From Lachnospiraceae bacterium (GTDB taxonomy: Bacteria > Bacillota > Clostridia > Lachnospirales > Lachnospiraceae), in the NCBI GenBank assembly GCA_003535955.1, contig DPZM01000158.1, forward strand, positions 1 through 14,702: a DNA stretch of 14,702 bases, written 5' to 3'. Each line of letters opens with the position of its first letter. Position 1 is the stretch's first letter. A program made the position numbers and the translations under genes. The notes under the pieces are model-generated. The model ran no database searches and was not told where the DNA came from. It worked only from the letters and a program-made list of their open reading frames with translations. Of this stretch, positions 1 to 7,476 are shown piece after piece.

Positions 1-156
1 AACAGGAACATCCGCCGGAACAGCTTGTGTTTCCGCCGCGGCGGCCACATCCGTAAATTGTATTATCATAGCCGCTGCAAGCACAAGTGCTGCCGCAACA
101 CGGATCATTCTGTAGCTTTTTCTTCCTCTTTCAGATATCATAAGTCCTGTACCCAT
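1..156 (-). CDS. N-terminal part of an exported protein, function unknown (partial)
   Basis: Reading leftward from the ATG at 154-156, the frame stays open for 52 codons to the window edge, so only the N-terminus is visible. It shows a short basic stretch (RGRKSYRMIR) and then a hydrophobic alanine-rich core (VAAALVLAAAMIIQF). An Ala-Ala-Ala-Ala-Glu site follows that suits signal peptidase I. A Pro/Ala/Val-rich stretch comes next, typical of the start of a secreted or cell-wall protein. The start is uncertain: no good ribosome site precedes this ATG, and in-frame ATGs at 139-141 and 106-108 are alternatives. The last would still leave a complete signal peptide. It lies 68 bases downstream of the tRNA gene on the same strand. 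The mature function cannot be judged. Confidence 0.6.
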   Translation of the reverse strand, partial: MGTGLMISERGRKSYRMIRVAAALVLAAAMIIQFTDVAAAAETQAVPADVPV

Positions 157-224
157 AGGTGCTGTATTGAAGGCATCCTATTTGAAACAACTGCAGTTAC
201 AAGGAGATAAGAATGTAATCCCCA

Positions 225-297
225 TGGACCATATGGGACTTGAACCCACGACCTCCACACTGCCAGTGTGGCGCGCTCCCAACTGCGCCAATGGCCC
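225..297 (-). tRNA. tRNA-Ala(GGC)
   Basis: The minus strand folds into a complete 73-base cloverleaf. It has a 7-bp acceptor stem (GGGCCAT/ATGGTCC), a D-stem GCGC/GCGC with a GG-containing loop, an anticodon stem CCACA/TGTGG with loop CTGGCAG (anticodon GGC), a 5-base variable region, and a T-arm with TTCAAGT. The G3-U70 wobble pair, the main identity element for alanyl-tRNA synthetase, is present. The discriminator base is A. The next bases are TGG, so the CCA tail is not encoded and must be added by CCA-adding enzyme. It reads GCC and GCT codons. Confidence 0.95.
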
Positions 298-331
298 TTG
301 CCGCTCATATCCGAGAACGGACGACAAAGCT

Positions 332-359
332 ATTATAACATAACTGCTGTAATAGTCAT
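332..359 (-). promoter_or_regulatory. Proximal promoter of the tRNA-Ala gene
   Basis: On the minus strand, ATGACT (354-359) stands 16 bases before a perfect TATAAT (332-337), about 35 bases upstream of the tRNA 5' end. That would give a leader of roughly 27 bases. It is a standard sigma-A type arrangement for a tRNA gene. Confidence 0.65.
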
Positions 360-370
360 AGATGAAAATC

Positions 371-399
371 ATTAAAATATCTAATCAGTTAATTGTCAA
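371..399 (-). promoter_or_regulatory. Possible distal promoter of the tRNA-Ala gene
   Basis: On the minus strand, a perfect TTGACA (394-399) is followed after 17 bases by TTTAAT (371-376), 5 of 6 matches to the -10 consensus. It lies just upstream of the proximal TATAAT promoter, so the tRNA may be read from tandem promoters. The region is A/T-rich, so one of the two could be chance. Confidence 0.5.
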
Positions 400-436
400 T
401 AATATCCTCATAGGAGATCGTCCATAACGAAACGGA

Positions 437-595
437 ATGACCGGTAATTCGGCAGACCGGATAAATGATATAGTAGAAAGATCGAATGAAATACGTCTGT
501 CCAATGAGCAGGGCTACCGGAAGCTCCAGGATGCAAGAGAAGCAGTCAAGGAGCTTGTGGAGATCACTGCGAAGTTTAACTGGAACGGACAATAG
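437..595 (+). CDS. Doubtful small ORF, 52 residues, unrecognised
   Basis: The 315-base gap between the tRNA and the amylase gene holds the tRNA promoters and this frame (ATG 437, TAG 593). The product is highly charged and predicted helical (for example RINDIVERSNEIRLSNEQ and KLQDAREAVKELVEITAKF), with codon choice like the real genes nearby. There is no convincing ribosome site: AGGAG at 412-416 is too far upstream, and an in-frame stop (425-427) lies just before the ATG. It may be a small gene or the leftover C-terminal end of a larger coiled-coil protein. A competing minus-strand frame over the same bases has hydrophobic, unlikely content. It converges on the amylase gene, with stop codons 17 bases apart. 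Confidence 0.3.
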   Translation: MTGNSADRINDIVERSNEIRLSNEQGYRKLQDAREAVKELVEITAKFNWNGQ

Positions 596-612
596 AACAC
601 ATTTCACGCAGA

Positions 613-2307
613 TCAGAAGCTTTTAATCCAGTTGATCAGTGAGTCGTGGTATACGTTATTCTCTACATCACGGCGCATCTGGTCCGTTATGGGGCCGTTC
701 TTTTCCATTCTGGCAAGAACAGCTTCCTGAAGCCCCTTTATTATACCTTCTTCATAAGAACCGGGACCGGCTGCCTCGGCCTTTACGGCCTGCTTGGGTA
801 CAGCCGGTTCTTTTATCGGGAGATCTTCCCTTGGCGGAACCTCTTCCTTTACCGAAACCTGCTCTTTTACTTCTGCCTGTTTTCCTGCCGGAGTCAGGTT
901 TTTTGTTATAGCCGGTTTCTTTGCAGCCTTTTTAACTTTTGATAACTTAATATCGCAGGTTTTAGCAGGTACCAGGATCTCACCCGAATTGCCCTTAAGG
1001 GTTATGCTTATCTGTCCGTTCTGCGATTTTGCCGTTTCACCGGATATAAGGGCAGTAAACGAGTCATGCCCATCGGCGGGCAGGGACAGGGTATAATCGT
1101 TATCATCATTGTTTACGGCCACAAGGCAGTATCCGTCCGCTGATCTACGGTGGAAAGCGTACTGGCGGTTTGTGAGTACGAGTTCCTTGTAATCGCCGTA
1201 GGAGAGTGCGGGAGTGTGCTGTCTTATCTGTCCCAGTCGGGCTATGAGTGCCGTGACCGGATTGTCCTTGACAGCATTCTTATAATCATCCAGATTAAGC
1301 GCAGGCCTCAGGGAAGCATCGGAGAATTTCTCCTTGCGACCTTCGATTGCAAATTCCGATCCGTAATATATCGAGGGTACACCGGGAAGGGTATAGAGGA
1401 GAACATGAACGGGCTCCATATGAGCCTTGTTGGACAGCCTTGTGTAGATCCTCTCAACATCATGATTGTCGACGAAATTATAAAGCTTAAGTCCCTCCGG
1501 CCTACTGCCGCCCATATCATAAAGGCGTTTTACCGTATGCGCTATCTCGAAATAATTATGATCATTATGTCCCGAATAAAGGGCCTTATGGAGATGATAA
1601 TTGGTAACCGAATGAAGGGTCGCTTCATTGACCCATCTTGTGTAATCACCGTGGATAACCTCGCCCATCAGCCAGAAGTCGGGCTTTACCACGTTGGCTG
1701 TGGCCCGCAAGGCCTTCATAAAGTCAAAATCAAGCACGTCGGCTGCATCGAGCCTTATTCCGTCAACATCGAATTCCTCAACCCAGAAACGGATCACGTC
1801 ACAGATATAATCACGTACCTCTGGATTTCTCTGGTTTAATTTTACAAGGAGATTGAAGCCGCCCCAATTGTCGTATGAAAATCCGTCATTATACTCATTA
1901 TTTCCGTAGAAGTTGACATTGCAGTACCAGTCTCTGTATCTTGAACCTTCCCTGTGTTCCTTAATGTCCCTGAAGGCAAAAAAGTTACGTCCGGTGTGAT
2001 TGAAGACACCGTCAAATATGACCCTTACGCCTGCCTTATGGCATTTCTTAATGAAATCCTTAAGGTCTTTGTTGTCTCCAAGACGGCTGTCGAGCTTTTT
2101 GTAATCGGTGGTCTCGTAGCCGTGTCCCTCGGATTCAAAGAGGGGGCCGATGTAGATGGCGTTGCAGCCGATGCTTTTTATATGGTCTATCCAGGGAAGC
2201 AGCTTAGGCAGTCGGTGGGTAACTCCGTCATATTTGTTTTCCCCAGGGGCATCAAGCAACCCGAGGGGGTAAATGTGATAAAAAACAGATTCATCGTACC
2301 AGGCCAT
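613..2307 (-). CDS. GH13 alpha-amylase-family glycoside hydrolase with an added C-terminal domain
   Basis: A 564-residue cytoplasmic enzyme (no signal peptide), probably acting on alpha-1,4-glucans or maltodextrins. All GH13 signature regions are present: DGVFNH near residue 99, GIRLD with the nucleophile Asp187, GEV with acid/base Glu216, and FVDNHD ending in Asp283. The barrel opens with YDESVFYHIYPLG, as in cyclomaltodextrinase or neopullulanase relatives, but lacks an N-terminal CBM34. A beta domain follows to about residue 453. After that come a Lys/Pro/Glu/Val-rich linker (about 454-517) and a predicted helical tail (518-564), both unusual for the family. The ATG at 2305-2307 is chosen because AAGGAG (2317-2322) sits 9 bases before it. 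The longer in-frame start at 2328 would place the ribosome site inside the gene and has none of its own. Exact substrate and GH13 subfamily are not assigned. Confidence 0.93.
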   Translation of the reverse strand: MAWYDESVFYHIYPLGLLDAPGENKYDGVTHRLPKLLPWIDHIKSIGCNAIYIGPLFESEGHGYETTDYKKLDSRLGDNKDLKDFIKKCHKAGVRVIFDGVFNHTGRNFFAFRDIKEHREGSRYRDWYCNVNFYGNNEYNDGFSYDNWGGFNLLVKLNQRNPEVRDYICDVIRFWVEEFDVDGIRLDAADVLDFDFMKALRATANVVKPDFWLMGEVIHGDYTRWVNEATLHSVTNYHLHKALYSGHNDHNYFEIAHTVKRLYDMGGSRPEGLKLYNFVDNHDVERIYTRLSNKAHMEPVHVLLYTLPGVPSIYYGSEFAIEGRKEKFSDASLRPALNLDDYKNAVKDNPVTALIARLGQIRQHTPALSYGDYKELVLTNRQYAFHRRSADGYCLVAVNNDDNDYTLSLPADGHDSFTALISGETAKSQNGQISITLKGNSGEILVPAKTCDIKLSKVKKAAKKPAITKNLTPAGKQAEVKEQVSVKEEVPPREDLPIKEPAVPKQAVKAEAAGPGSYEEGIIKGLQEAVLARMEKNGPITDQMRRDVENNVYHDSLINWIKSF

Positions 2308-2347
2308 GCTGAAATACTCCTTTTTCATATATTCTTGCTTATTATAT

Positions 2348-2379
2348 TTTATACATTTTGGAGGTTCTTAGCAAGTCAA
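2348..2379 (-). promoter_or_regulatory. Weak candidate promoter for the amylase gene
   Basis: On the minus strand TTGACT (2374-2379) is followed by A/T-rich TATAAA (2348-2353), but the spacing of 20 bases is too long for a good promoter. A TATAAT further on (2341-2346) lies still further from this -35. The amylase must start in this divergent region, but the exact promoter is not clear. Confidence 0.3.
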
Positions 2380-2401
2380 ATGCCACTTTATGCGCATTAC
2401 G

Positions 2402-2410
2402 TGATATAAT
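2402..2410 (+). promoter_or_regulatory. Extended -10 promoter for the FAD-dependent dehydrogenase
   Basis: TGATATAAT at 2402-2410 is a perfect TATAAT with the TG of an extended -10 element one base before it. No clear -35 is seen at 16-18 bases, as often happens with extended -10 promoters. Transcription would start near 2417, giving a leader of about 53 bases. Confidence 0.55.
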
Positions 2411-2469
2411 CATAATGTCCTGAAAATAGAATTATTATGATTTTTTTTGATGAAAGTGGTGGGATCGAT

Positions 2470-3840
2470 ATGAAGTATGATGTGATAATAATCGGGGCCG
2501 GTCCGGGTGGTATTTTTTCAGCATATGAATTGATAAAAGCTGATCCCGGGCTGAAGATTGCCGTATATGAAAAGGGTCATTCACTGGAGGCCAGAAAATG
2601 TCCGATCGATGGAGAAAAGGTGAAATCCTGCATTAATTGCAAGACCTGTGCGATCATGAGCGGTTTTGGAGGGGCAGGTGCTTTTTCGGACGGTAAATAC
2701 AACATAACAAATGATTTTGGCGGAACCCTCTATGAGCATATAGGGAAGGAGAAGGCTATCTCATTGATGAAGTATGTTGATGAGATAAACTGCGCGCATG
2801 GCGGTGCAAAAACCCATATGTATTCCACCGTGGATACAAGGTTTAAAAAGATATGCATGCAGAATAAATTAAAGCTTCTGGATGCTTCGGTCAGGCACCT
2901 TGGGACGGATGTTAACTACATAGTTCTTAAAAATCTGCTTGAGGAACTTAAGGATAAGATAGATTTTTATTTTGACACGCCCGTAAACAGGGTAGAGATC
3001 CTGGAAGACGGGTACAGGATTACATACGAGGGCGGACAGGCCGATTGTACAAGATGTATACTATCCGTGGGACGAAGCGGAAGCAAGTGGATGGAAGATG
3101 TCTGCAGCGACCTTGACATCAAGACAAAATCAAACAGGGTCGACATCGGTGTAAGGGTGGAGCTTCCCGCTGTGATCTTCTCGCATCTTACTGATGAACT
3201 TTATGAGAGCAAGATCGTGTACCGGACCGAAAAATACGAAGACAGAGTGCGTACCTTCTGCATGAATCCTTACGGAAGCGTGGTCAATGAAAATACAAAC
3301 GGGATCATTACCGTTAACGGACACAGCTATGATGATCCGGCAAAGCATACGGAAAACACCAACTTTGCCCTTTTGGTCGCAAAGCATTTCTCGGAGCCCT
3401 TTAAGGACAGCAATGCTTATGGTGAGAGCATAGCAAGGTTGTCAAACATGCTTGGGGGAGGAGTTATAGTACAGAGGTTCGGGGACCTTATAAGAGGAAG
3501 GAGAAGTAATGCCGAGCGTATAGAAGAATCAACGGTAATGCCCACGCTTTCGGCAACACCGGGTGACTTAAGTCTTGTGCTTCCCAAGCGCATCCTTGAC
3601 GGCATCATTGAAATGGTATATGCCCTTGATAAGGTGGCTCCGGGTACCGCAAATGATGATACTCTTTTATACGGAGTAGAGGTGAAGTTCTATAACATGG
3701 AGGTTGATATAGACGATAACCTGCAAACCGGGCACAAGGGCCTTTATGTTATCGGAGACGGAAGCGGTGTAACCCACTCCCTATCACATGCATCGGCAAG
3801 CGGGGTTTATGTTGCCAGACACATTGTTGATTCTATGTAA
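2470..3840 (+). CDS. FAD-dependent dehydrogenase, COG2509 type, with a four-cysteine cluster
   Basis: A 456-residue cytoplasmic flavoprotein. The N-terminus (YDVIIIGAGPGG, residues 3-14) is a dinucleotide-binding Rossmann fold. Residues 44-60 carry Cys44, Cys54, Cys57 and Cys60 (spacing CX9CX2CX2C), followed at once by GFGGAGAFSDGK, the hallmark of this uncharacterised dehydrogenase family. The C-terminus (GLYVIGDGSGVTHSLSHASASG) is the second FAD-contacting segment. The reaction and substrate are unknown. The ATG at 2470 is preferred over one at 2437: GGTGGG lies 6 bases before it, the Rossmann strand begins right after it, and the longer start adds eleven non-conserved residues. It is transcribed alone, divergent from the amylase, and ends at a hairpin shared with the converging next gene. 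Confidence 0.88.
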   Translation: MKYDVIIIGAGPGGIFSAYELIKADPGLKIAVYEKGHSLEARKCPIDGEKVKSCINCKTCAIMSGFGGAGAFSDGKYNITNDFGGTLYEHIGKEKAISLMKYVDEINCAHGGAKTHMYSTVDTRFKKICMQNKLKLLDASVRHLGTDVNYIVLKNLLEELKDKIDFYFDTPVNRVEILEDGYRITYEGGQADCTRCILSVGRSGSKWMEDVCSDLDIKTKSNRVDIGVRVELPAVIFSHLTDELYESKIVYRTEKYEDRVRTFCMNPYGSVVNENTNGIITVNGHSYDDPAKHTENTNFALLVAKHFSEPFKDSNAYGESIARLSNMLGGGVIVQRFGDLIRGRRSNAERIEESTVMPTLSATPGDLSLVLPKRILDGIIEMVYALDKVAPGTANDDTLLYGVEVKFYNMEVDIDDNLQTGHKGLYVIGDGSGVTHSLSHASASGVYVARHIVDSM

Positions 3841-3844
3841 GATT

Positions 3845-3870
3845 AAAAAGGGCCGGATCACCGGCCCTCT
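3845..3870. terminator. Terminator between converging genes
   Basis: An 8-bp GC-rich perfect stem (AGGGCCGG 3849-3856, CCGGCCCT 3861-3868) closes an ATCA loop. On the minus strand it is followed by TTTTT, a classic intrinsic terminator for the secreted-protein gene. On the plus strand the tail CTCTCTTG is only partly U-rich, so it may also stop the dehydrogenase transcript less efficiently. Confidence 0.85.
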
Positions 3871-3885
3871 CTTGATACTGAATAT

Positions 3886-4371
3886 TTACGGGAACATTAC
3901 CTTGAAATCGGCTACAGCCTTGGCTACATTGGCCTCAGCCTGCAAACGTGCTGCTACTGCCGTATTATAATCAACCATTGCCTGAGGAAGCATTGATGCA
4001 TATGTAGGATTAACCTTGGAAAGGTTGGTGTAATTGTCTACAACTTCCTTCTTGATGCGCTCGGTTTCCTTAAGATTGATAACAACCTTGTTAAGGTAGT
4101 TGATATAATTGTTGGCCTCATCCTTGTTGTAGCGCTGAAGCTGGCTGTTAACAGCAGCTATGTGCTTTGCGGCAGCATTCTTATCAGCCATTGATGATGT
4201 AACCGCAGTAAGTTGCCTTGCAACAACCTGCTGGTGCTCCATAAGAGCCTTCTCAAACTGGGCCTCGGTTATAACTGTTTTGGGATCCGTGACCTCCTGA
4301 GCCATTACCGGTATGGTGCAAAATACCGTGAGAACTGCAGTGATCACAAGCATTTTTGTAATCTTAGACAT
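3886..4371 (-). CDS. Small secreted helical protein, function unknown
   Basis: A 161-residue protein with a clear signal peptide: MSKITK, a hydrophobic core, and a VMA-QE signal peptidase I site after residue 24. The mature 137 residues are rich in Ala, Gln, Asn, Lys and Val, without cysteines. They look almost entirely helical, with heptad-like stretches (QFEKALMEHQQVVARQL and TAVAARLQAEANVAKAVAD). No lipobox, transmembrane anchor or sortase motif is visible, so the protein is probably released or held by protein contacts. I do not recognise the family. It has a near-ideal ribosome site (AGGAGG, 7 bases before the ATG), its own promoter and its own terminator, so it is probably well expressed as a single gene. 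Confidence 0.85.
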   Translation of the reverse strand: MSKITKMLVITAVLTVFCTIPVMAQEVTDPKTVITEAQFEKALMEHQQVVARQLTAVTSSMADKNAAAKHIAAVNSQLQRYNKDEANNYINYLNKVVINLKETERIKKEVVDNYTNLSKVNPTYASMLPQAMVDYNTAVAARLQAEANVAKAVADFKVMFP

Positions 4372-4404
4372 ATTTTATCCTCCTTTTCTGCATTGTGCCA
4401 ATTC

Positions 4405-4433
4405 ATTGTAATGCATTCTCTCTTTTTATGCAA
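4405..4433 (-). promoter_or_regulatory. Promoter of the small secreted protein gene
   Basis: On the minus strand TTGCAT (4428-4433) is followed after exactly 17 bases by TACAAT (4405-4410). Predicted transcription start is near 4398, giving a leader of about 26 bases with AGGAGG in it. The promoter begins only 6 bases after the glp operon hairpin. Confidence 0.75.
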
Positions 4434-4439
4434 GATACA

Positions 4440-4467
4440 GCTGCTGTACTTTTTTAAGTACAGCAGC
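4440..4467 (-). terminator. Hairpin at the end of the glycerol operon
   Basis: A perfect 12-bp stem (4440-4451 with 4456-4467) around a 4-base T loop on the plus strand (AAAA in the minus-strand transcript). It starts 5 bases after the stop codon of the last glp gene. The sequence after the stem on the minus strand (TGTATCTTG) is only moderately U-rich, so it may act as a terminator or as a 3' end stabiliser of the mRNA. Confidence 0.7.
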
Positions 4468-4472
4468 GCTTC

Positions 4473-5966
4473 TTATGCCATGACACTTATATTTGTTGTG
4501 GCAATATAGTCGATGCCCGTGTTTGCTACGTTCTTTACTATTATGTCACCTATTGATACCGGTGCCGTAACCTTTAAGTTCCTTATGGCATTCAGCGAAT
4601 CAAATATCTTTTCCCTGGGAATCGGTGAGGCGGTCCTGACAGATAAGATATCTTTATTCCCGCCCGTAACCTTAACATTGGAAGTAACGATCCTTACGGG
4701 AGCCGTAACTTCATTTTTGGCATAAATCTCACCACGGTCACATGAGTTGCCTGTAACCTTTGTTACTTTCCCGTCCCTGACAGTGACATTTATTGTGCAT
4801 CCTGCCGGACAGGTGATGCATGGAAGGGTATGGGTGACGCTTCCGTCCTCATTTGTCACTGCTTCATTGGGACTTAAACCGTTTCTGGTGGCATTTCTTG
4901 CCGCGAACTTTTTCATAAGAGGACTGTCAGGATCGGGTGAATTAACAAGGTCTGCCCCTTTATCCTCAAAAGTCTGTATATATAAAGCAGCATTCCTGCC
5001 TGCTGCTACAGCTTCTTTGGATACATTATCCACAAGATCGTGAACATGGAGGACATTGCCGCAGGCAAAAACTCCCGGGCAGGATGTCTCAAGATCATCA
5101 CTGACAACAGCCCCTCTTGTGGCCTTGGACATGGTAAGCCCCATGTTTCTTGAAAGCTCGTTTTCGGGTATCAGGCCGACTGACAGAAGGAGGGTATCGC
5201 ATTCTATTTCCTCTTCGGTTCCCGGTATCGGCTTTAAGTTTTCATCAACACGTGCTGTTACGACGGCTTCAATCCTTTTATTGCCTTTTATCTCTATTAC
5301 TGTGGTACTGAGCCGTAAGGGTATGTTAAAGTCATCCAGGCATTGGACAATGTTTCGCTTAAGGCCTCCGGAATAGGGCATGATCTCTGCAACCAGTTTA
5401 ACTCTGGCACCCTCTAAGGTCATACGTCTTGCCATTATAAGACCTATATCGCCGGAGCCCAATATAACGACCTCGCGGCCGGGCATAAAGCCGTCTATGT
5501 TCACGAATTTCTGGGCAGTACCCGCCGAATAGATACCTGCCGGCCGGTAACCGGGAATGTTTAAGGAGCCTCTGGCCTTCTCCCTGCATCCCATGGCAAG
5601 GATAACGGACTTGCACTTTAGCAGTTGCATTCCGAATTCGGAACTCATCGCTGTCACTGTCTTCATAATACATCCGTTTTCAACGGAAGGCTCGATGTTC
5701 ATTACCATGGTATTGAGCTGGTACCTGATCCCGGCTTCCCCAGCCATCCTGATATATCTTGCGGCGTATTCGGGGCCTGTGAGTTCCTCGTTAAAGGTTT
5801 GAAGCCCGAAGCCGTTGTGAATGCACTGGTTTAAGATACCGCCCAGCTCCTTGTCGCGCTCCAGTATAAGTATATCATCTATCCCGTTTTCCTTAAGGGA
5901 CAGGGCAGCGGCCAGTCCTGCCGGACCTCCGCCGACTATTATCGCTTCATATGATCTGTTCTGCAT
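4473..5966 (-). CDS. GlpB-like FAD oxidoreductase fused to a DUF1667 domain
   Basis: A 497-residue flavoprotein, third gene of the glycerol operon. Residues 1-340 form a pyridine-nucleotide-disulphide-oxidoreductase-type fold. The FAD motif GGGPAG is at 12-17, a second Rossmann motif GSGDIG at 170-175, and the closing GVFACGNVLHVHD segment near 298-310. After a linker, residues 380-497 match DUF1667 (COG3862), with Cys383, Cys386, Cys390 and Cys409 (CX2CX3C then GNSCDRG), a likely Fe-S or metal site. DUF1667 is usually a separate protein of about 120 residues encoded next to such oxidoreductases. It probably takes electrons from the GlpA-like partner during glycerol-3-phosphate oxidation. The start at 5966 is chosen because GGAG (5973-5976) sits 6 bases before it. 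The ATG at 5978 overlaps that site. Confidence 0.88.
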   Translation of the reverse strand: MQNRSYEAIIVGGGPAGLAAALSLKENGIDDILILERDKELGGILNQCIHNGFGLQTFNEELTGPEYAARYIRMAGEAGIRYQLNTMVMNIEPSVENGCIMKTVTAMSSEFGMQLLKCKSVILAMGCREKARGSLNIPGYRPAGIYSAGTAQKFVNIDGFMPGREVVILGSGDIGLIMARRMTLEGARVKLVAEIMPYSGGLKRNIVQCLDDFNIPLRLSTTVIEIKGNKRIEAVVTARVDENLKPIPGTEEEIECDTLLLSVGLIPENELSRNMGLTMSKATRGAVVSDDLETSCPGVFACGNVLHVHDLVDNVSKEAVAAGRNAALYIQTFEDKGADLVNSPDPDSPLMKKFAARNATRNGLSPNEAVTNEDGSVTHTLPCITCPAGCTINVTVRDGKVTKVTGNSCDRGEIYAKNEVTAPVRIVTSNVKVTGGNKDILSVRTASPIPREKIFDSLNAIRNLKVTAPVSIGDIIVKNVANTGIDYIATTNISVMA

Positions 5967-6003
5967 TTTATTCTCCATTATTCATCAGTACCGGTAAGCT
6001 GAT

Positions 6004-7476
6004 TCAGACATGCTTGATATGTCCGCACAGTATCTCCGAACCGCGCCCTTTCTTGGTTATCTTTTCGATAGGTATATTGAGTTCCCTGCTTAGTATTTCC
6101 ATTACCTTCGGATAGCAGAAGCCCCCCTGACAGCGGCCCATATTGGCACCGGTACGTCTTTTGACGGCATCAAGTGTCCTGGCTCCGAGAGGCCTTCTTA
6201 TAGTCTCGAGTATCTCACCTTCGGATACCGATGCACACCGGCAGATAATGTTGCCGTAGGCAGGATCCTTCTCTATAAGTTTCTTCTGTTCCTCTATGGG
6301 TAAAAGCTTTAAGTAAGTAAAGGGTTTGAGTTCAAGACTGAAGTTCTCATTGACTTCCGGCTTTAATATATCCTTGACGATCCCCGCAACCATTATTCCG
6401 ATTGCAGGAGACGCGCTGAGTCCGGGTGACTCTATTGCGGCCGCGTCGATAAAACCGGGTGCTCCTTCAATTTCCCCTATGACAAAATCACCCTTATCCC
6501 CATGTGGCCTGAGTCCCGCAAATGAGGTTATAACTTCTCCCATTGGAAGATCCCTGACAGCCGAGGCCCCGGGCGCGTTTAGAGCATCAAGTCCGGCCCT
6601 TGTGGTGAAGCTTCCTTCCTTATCGTCAAGATCGGTGGCCGTTGGTCCGACAAGGAGATTGCCATGTATCGTGGGAGATACGAGGATTCCCTTGCCGAGC
6701 GATGATGGCATCCTGAAAACGGTTCTTCCGACATGCCTGCCCGCCGTTACATCAAGAAGGCAGTATTCGCCCTTTCTGGGAGTGATCTTAAGCTTGTCAT
6801 CACTCATCATGTTGTGGAAGACATCGGAATACAGGCCGGCAGCATTTACGATGCAGGTGCTTGTGTAGGTGACTTTTTCATCCTTGGCTTCTTCGAACTC
6901 ATCGTATTTTATGGCTTCTATACGATATCCGCCTTCTATCCTTTTTATATCGAGGACCTCTGTGAGGAGCTTGAATTCCACTCCGTTAACGCAGGCCGAT
7001 TCGGCGAGGGCGCTAGTAAGGCGGAAGGGGCATATGATGCCACCGGTAGGCGCAAAAAGAGCTCCCTTTGTATCGTCCGAGAGGTTGGGCTCCATATTCA
7101 GGGCTTCTTCTCTTGTTAATATCTTAAGGCCCCAGACTCCGTTCTTTATCCCCCTCTCATATAGTTCCCTCATATGGGTCATATCTTCATCGGACAGGGC
7201 AACGACCAGAGAACCATTGTTAAAAAAGGGAATACCCAGTTCCTTGGTAAGCTCCGGCATGAGCATGGATCCCTCGACATTAAGCTTAGCCTTAAGTGTT
7301 CCGGGTTTTGCGTCAAATCCTGCATGTACGATCCCGCTGTTGGCCTTGGAGGTTCCTTCGCCGATATCGGAGTTTTTATCAATGACAGCCGTTCGCAGCT
7401 TAAACCGGCTTAATTCCCTTGCTATTGCAGAGCCCGTAACCCCTGCTCCGATAATGATAACGTCATATTCATTCAT
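6004..7476 (-). CDS. glpA: GlpA-like FAD-dependent glycerol-3-phosphate dehydrogenase with a BFD-type [2Fe-2S] domain
   Basis: A 490-residue cytoplasmic or membrane-associated flavoprotein that should oxidise sn-glycerol-3-phosphate to dihydroxyacetone phosphate. The N-terminal FAD motif IIIGAGVTG (residues 7-15) opens a DAO-type fold. GEGTSKANSGIVHAGF (about 39-54) is the typical flavin-contacting loop of this family, and SFAGLRPHGDKGDFVIG is the C-terminal FAD segment. Cys412, Cys414, Cys449 and Cys454 (CXC, then CX4C) form a BFD-like [2Fe-2S] domain as in anaerobic GlpA. Its ATG overlaps the glpK stop codon as ATGA, so translation is coupled, with GGGAG inside the end of glpK as ribosome site. 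A TTG start at 7494 is possible but less likely. A hydroxyglutarate or other 2-hydroxyacid substrate cannot be excluded, but the glpK neighbour argues for glycerol-3-phosphate. Confidence 0.9.
   Translation of the reverse strand: MNEYDVIIIGAGVTGSAIARELSRFKLRTAVIDKNSDIGEGTSKANSGIVHAGFDAKPGTLKAKLNVEGSMLMPELTKELGIPFFNNGSLVVALSDEDMTHMRELYERGIKNGVWGLKILTREEALNMEPNLSDDTKGALFAPTGGIICPFRLTSALAESACVNGVEFKLLTEVLDIKRIEGGYRIEAIKYDEFEEAKDEKVTYTSTCIVNAAGLYSDVFHNMMSDDKLKITPRKGEYCLLDVTAGRHVGRTVFRMPSSLGKGILVSPTIHGNLLVGPTATDLDDKEGSFTTRAGLDALNAPGASAVRDLPMGEVITSFAGLRPHGDKGDFVIGEIEGAPGFIDAAAIESPGLSASPAIGIMVAGIVKDILKPEVNENFSLELKPFTYLKLLPIEEQKKLIEKDPAYGNIICRCASVSEGEILETIRRPLGARTLDAVKRRTGANMGRCQGGFCYPKVMEILSRELNIPIEKITKKGRGSEILCGHIKHV

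Noticed and set aside
440..470. Terminator for the amylase gene from CCGGT and ACCGG repeats
   Set aside because: Stem is only 5 bp with a 10-base loop, more than 140 bases after the stop codon, and no U-run follows.
389..607. 72-residue minus-strand frame after the amylase gene
   Set aside because: No ribosome site, and its hydrophobic, Cys- and Tyr-rich content is unlike the neighbours. The plus-strand frame over the same bases looks more like coding sequence.
1150..1839. 229-residue plus-strand frame inside the amylase gene
   Set aside because: It is a shadow of the GH13 gene, whose catalytic motifs are all on the minus strand in this stretch.
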